Positions 62,720-64,000 of a DNA stretch of 64,000 nucleotides are shown in pieces. Source of the DNA: Butyrivibrio sp. AE3004. Its GTDB lineage: Bacteria; Bacillota; Clostridia; Lachnospirales; Lachnospiraceae. The notes beneath the pieces were generated by a model. That model worked only from the letters and a program-made list of their open reading frames with translations. It searched no databases and was not told the origin of the DNA. Numbering within the stretch: position 1 is the stretch's first letter; each line of letters begins with the position of its first letter. Position numbers and translations under genes: made by a program. The stretch covers positions 2,480,001-2,544,000 of the forward strand of contig NZ_JNLQ01000002.1 of the NCBI RefSeq assembly GCF_000703165.1. The letters are read 5' to 3'.

Positions 62720-63355
62720 CTACTCCCAATCCGGTAACAATTCTATTCTTTTGTTTTTCCACATTTTCAGCAGTCTCTTTTTATTATCACTAAGCCACTC
62801 CTTAATAACAGGAAGTACATACATTGAAAACTCACCTCTTACTATTTCGTTCTCAATATCTATATCCCCAGTTACATCATCATCAATATAATGCACTGCA
62901 AGAGTAGGTTCTCCCTGGAACGATGAATCCATGAACATTTCTATATTGCAAAACTCAGCGATTTTCTCCATAGAATCACGTTTTTCTTTCATAAAGTTTT
63001 CATCCTTTAATGTTCTTGCATGTATCTTTTTAGCATAATCAAGCAAATGCTCCCTGTCGAGCCAATCCATATCATTAAAAGTCTCAATCAGTTCTCTCTC
63101 TTTTGTTCCGCTGGGAATAACCATATAATCCACGCTCCTTCCCCTCTCGCTATCCTCTGTAACTCCGGAAAGCAAATATTCCGGGGAAACCTCCAAAGCA
63201 GCACATATACACATAATCTTATCCGATCCCGGATTAGTATTTTTCTTTCTCCAATCACTGATTGTTGTGGTTGCAATTCCGGTTCTCTTTGAAAACTCTC
63301 TTTGCGTCATATTCTTTTCTTCCAGAAGATGAAACACTCTTTGCCCTATTGTCAT
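62720..63355 (-). CDS. XRE-family transcriptional regulator
   Basis: 211 residues from ATG 63355, five bases after GGAGG; a longer frame from 63418 has no such site and a Asn-rich start. HTH: MTIGQRVFHLLEEKNMTQRE, then FSKRTGIATTTISDWRKKNT, then NPGSDKIMCICAALEVSPEY. It is a paralogue of the regulator at 45390-45731, with the additional C-terminal ~90 residues (MKEKRDSMEKIAEFCNIEMF, then DPS-like acidic stretch and KEWLSDNKKRLLKMWKNKRI). Its position just upstream suggests that it controls the polysaccharide operon, but this is only inference. Confidence 0.87.
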   Translation of the reverse strand: MTIGQRVFHLLEEKNMTQREFSKRTGIATTTISDWRKKNTNPGSDKIMCICAALEVSPEYLLSGVTEDSERGRSVDYMVIPSGTKERELIETFNDMDWLDREHLLDYAKKIHARTLKDENFMKEKRDSMEKIAEFCNIEMFMDSSFQGEPTLAVHYIDDDVTGDIDIENEIVRGEFSMYVLPVIKEWLSDNKKRLLKMWKNKRIELLPDWE

Positions 63356-63437
63356 AAGTTCCTCCACATGAATATCGTTATTTACGGATATTGTATTACT
63401 ATTATTATTTTTATTCAACTATATACGAAAGTAAGCA

Positions 63438-63478
63438 AAAAGCGACTAATTCCATCATCAACTGAATTAGTCGCTTTT
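63438..63478. terminator. Terminator after the right-edge Rpn gene
   Basis: AAAAGCGACTAATTC pairs perfectly with GAATTAGTCGCTTTT (15 bp) around 11 bases; the ends are A and T runs, so it works in both directions. Confidence 0.88.
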
Positions 63479-63556
63479 AATAAGTTTCATCGGCCTTTAA
63501 TAATTTTTGCAAGTATACTTGCTGTGAATAGAAGTCTATGGCAGTTTTACAATATC

Positions 63557-64000
63557 TCAGACAGGCAACTTTTCTTTTGCTTTTAATGCATTATAGATAG
63601 CATCCACATCATAATCTGGAGCATAGCCACCGGCAATATCACAGATAGCACGAACAACAGCAAGGTCTTCCTCAACTTCATCTGCAATAGTTTCGATATC
63701 CTTCCCCTTGCACAACTTTTTGCAAATTAGATTTATAAGATGCCTATCCGTCCCTTGTTCTATTCCTTGTTCTATGCCCTGCTTCTTGCCTTCTTCAAAT
63801 TCATCCTGCATCATTTCCTGGAGTGTCATATATTCTTTCCTCCATCTGCTCTTCTCAATCGCTTCTTTAACCTTTTCCTCTAATCTGCAAGCAAGATCAC
63901 TGTTTGTCGTAATTCCGGCGAGGTAATCAATGAAATTTTTCATATCGTCCGAAACATCATTTTTATCACCACCGGAGCAAATAAATACTCTATCAGTCTT
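63557..64000 (-). CDS. Rpn-family nuclease/transposase, C-terminal part (runs off the right edge)
   Basis: 147 codons stay open from the right edge (first codons read KTDRVFICSGGDKNDVSDDM) to the stop at 63557. The segment MKNFIDYLAGITTNSDLACR, the Arg/Tyr helix SRWRKEYMTLQEMMQDEFEE and the GIEQGIEQGTD repeat are typical of Rpn C-termini. The N-terminal nuclease domain must lie beyond 64000. An ATG at 63943 is internal and is not taken as the start. It is a second member of the family of the gene at 29909. Confidence 0.82.
   Translation of the reverse strand, partial: KTDRVFICSGGDKNDVSDDMKNFIDYLAGITTNSDLACRLEEKVKEAIEKSRWRKEYMTLQEMMQDEFEEGKKQGIEQGIEQGTDRHLINLICKKLCKGKDIETIADEVEEDLAVVRAICDIAGGYAPDYDVDAIYNALKAKEKLPV

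Overview
The window looks like a chromosomal segment of a low-GC Gram-positive anaerobe of the family Lachnospiraceae, probably near Butyrivibrio or Pseudobutyrivibrio; the genus is a guess. The reasons are a DUF4364 protein, a butyrate-pathway thiolase, VanZ, MBOAT/SGNH and lipoprotein genes of Gram-positive type, two Rpn-family nucleases, and strong AGGAG-type ribosome-binding sites. Most genes lie on the minus strand. Identifications rest on recognising motifs by eye; no search was run.

Layout. 1-7.4 kb: end of an M18 aminopeptidase, a CmpB-like membrane protein, nth, an MBG-repeat surface protein, and an SGNH/MBOAT O-acylation pair. 7.4-11.7 kb: a degenerate element of about 3.6 kb inserted in the 3' end of tRNA-Thr(GGT), bounded by a perfect 22-bp direct repeat. 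It holds a truncated tyrosine recombinase, a JAB/JAMM-type protease gene, two unknown genes and several short repeats. 11.9-19.6 kb: a sugar-binding lipoprotein, a membrane diguanylate cyclase, DUF4364, a DUF5722 glycosidase-like protein, rarA and a ROK fructokinase. 19.7-26.3 kb: an export module of a giant heptad-repeat lipoprotein, an MMPL transporter and a divergent TetR regulator, with two matching operators on the promoter. 26.3-27.5 kb: an Asp-rich protein gene between two arms of a ~118-bp inverted repeat that looks like a structured RNA leader, followed by a 76-bp tandem repeat. 27.5-39.2 kb: thiolase, a surface-protein gene broken by an amber codon, an Rpn nuclease, glycogen phosphorylase with its LacI-type regulator and operators, and envelope genes (SGNH, VanZ, FecR). 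39.4-47.5 kb: a SWIM/SNF2 helicase, a HipAB-like pair, two unknown or regulatory genes, a nucleoside hydrolase and a GIY-YIG protein. 47.7-62.5 kb: a polysaccharide operon, visibly richer in A+T than its surroundings, with wecB and wecC (UDP-ManNAcA synthesis), three glycosyltransferases, flippase, polymerase, two oxidoreductases, a heparinase II/III-like gene and a frameshifted acyltransferase. 62.7-64 kb: an XRE regulator related to the one at 45.4 kb, and part of a second Rpn gene.

Most worth a second look: the inverted leader-like RNA repeat around the Asp-rich gene, the tRNA-Thr element with its JAB protease payload, the variant HipAB pair with operators inside its promoter, the repeated EEKTYSWI peptide left of the element, and two otherwise intact genes each broken by one base change.
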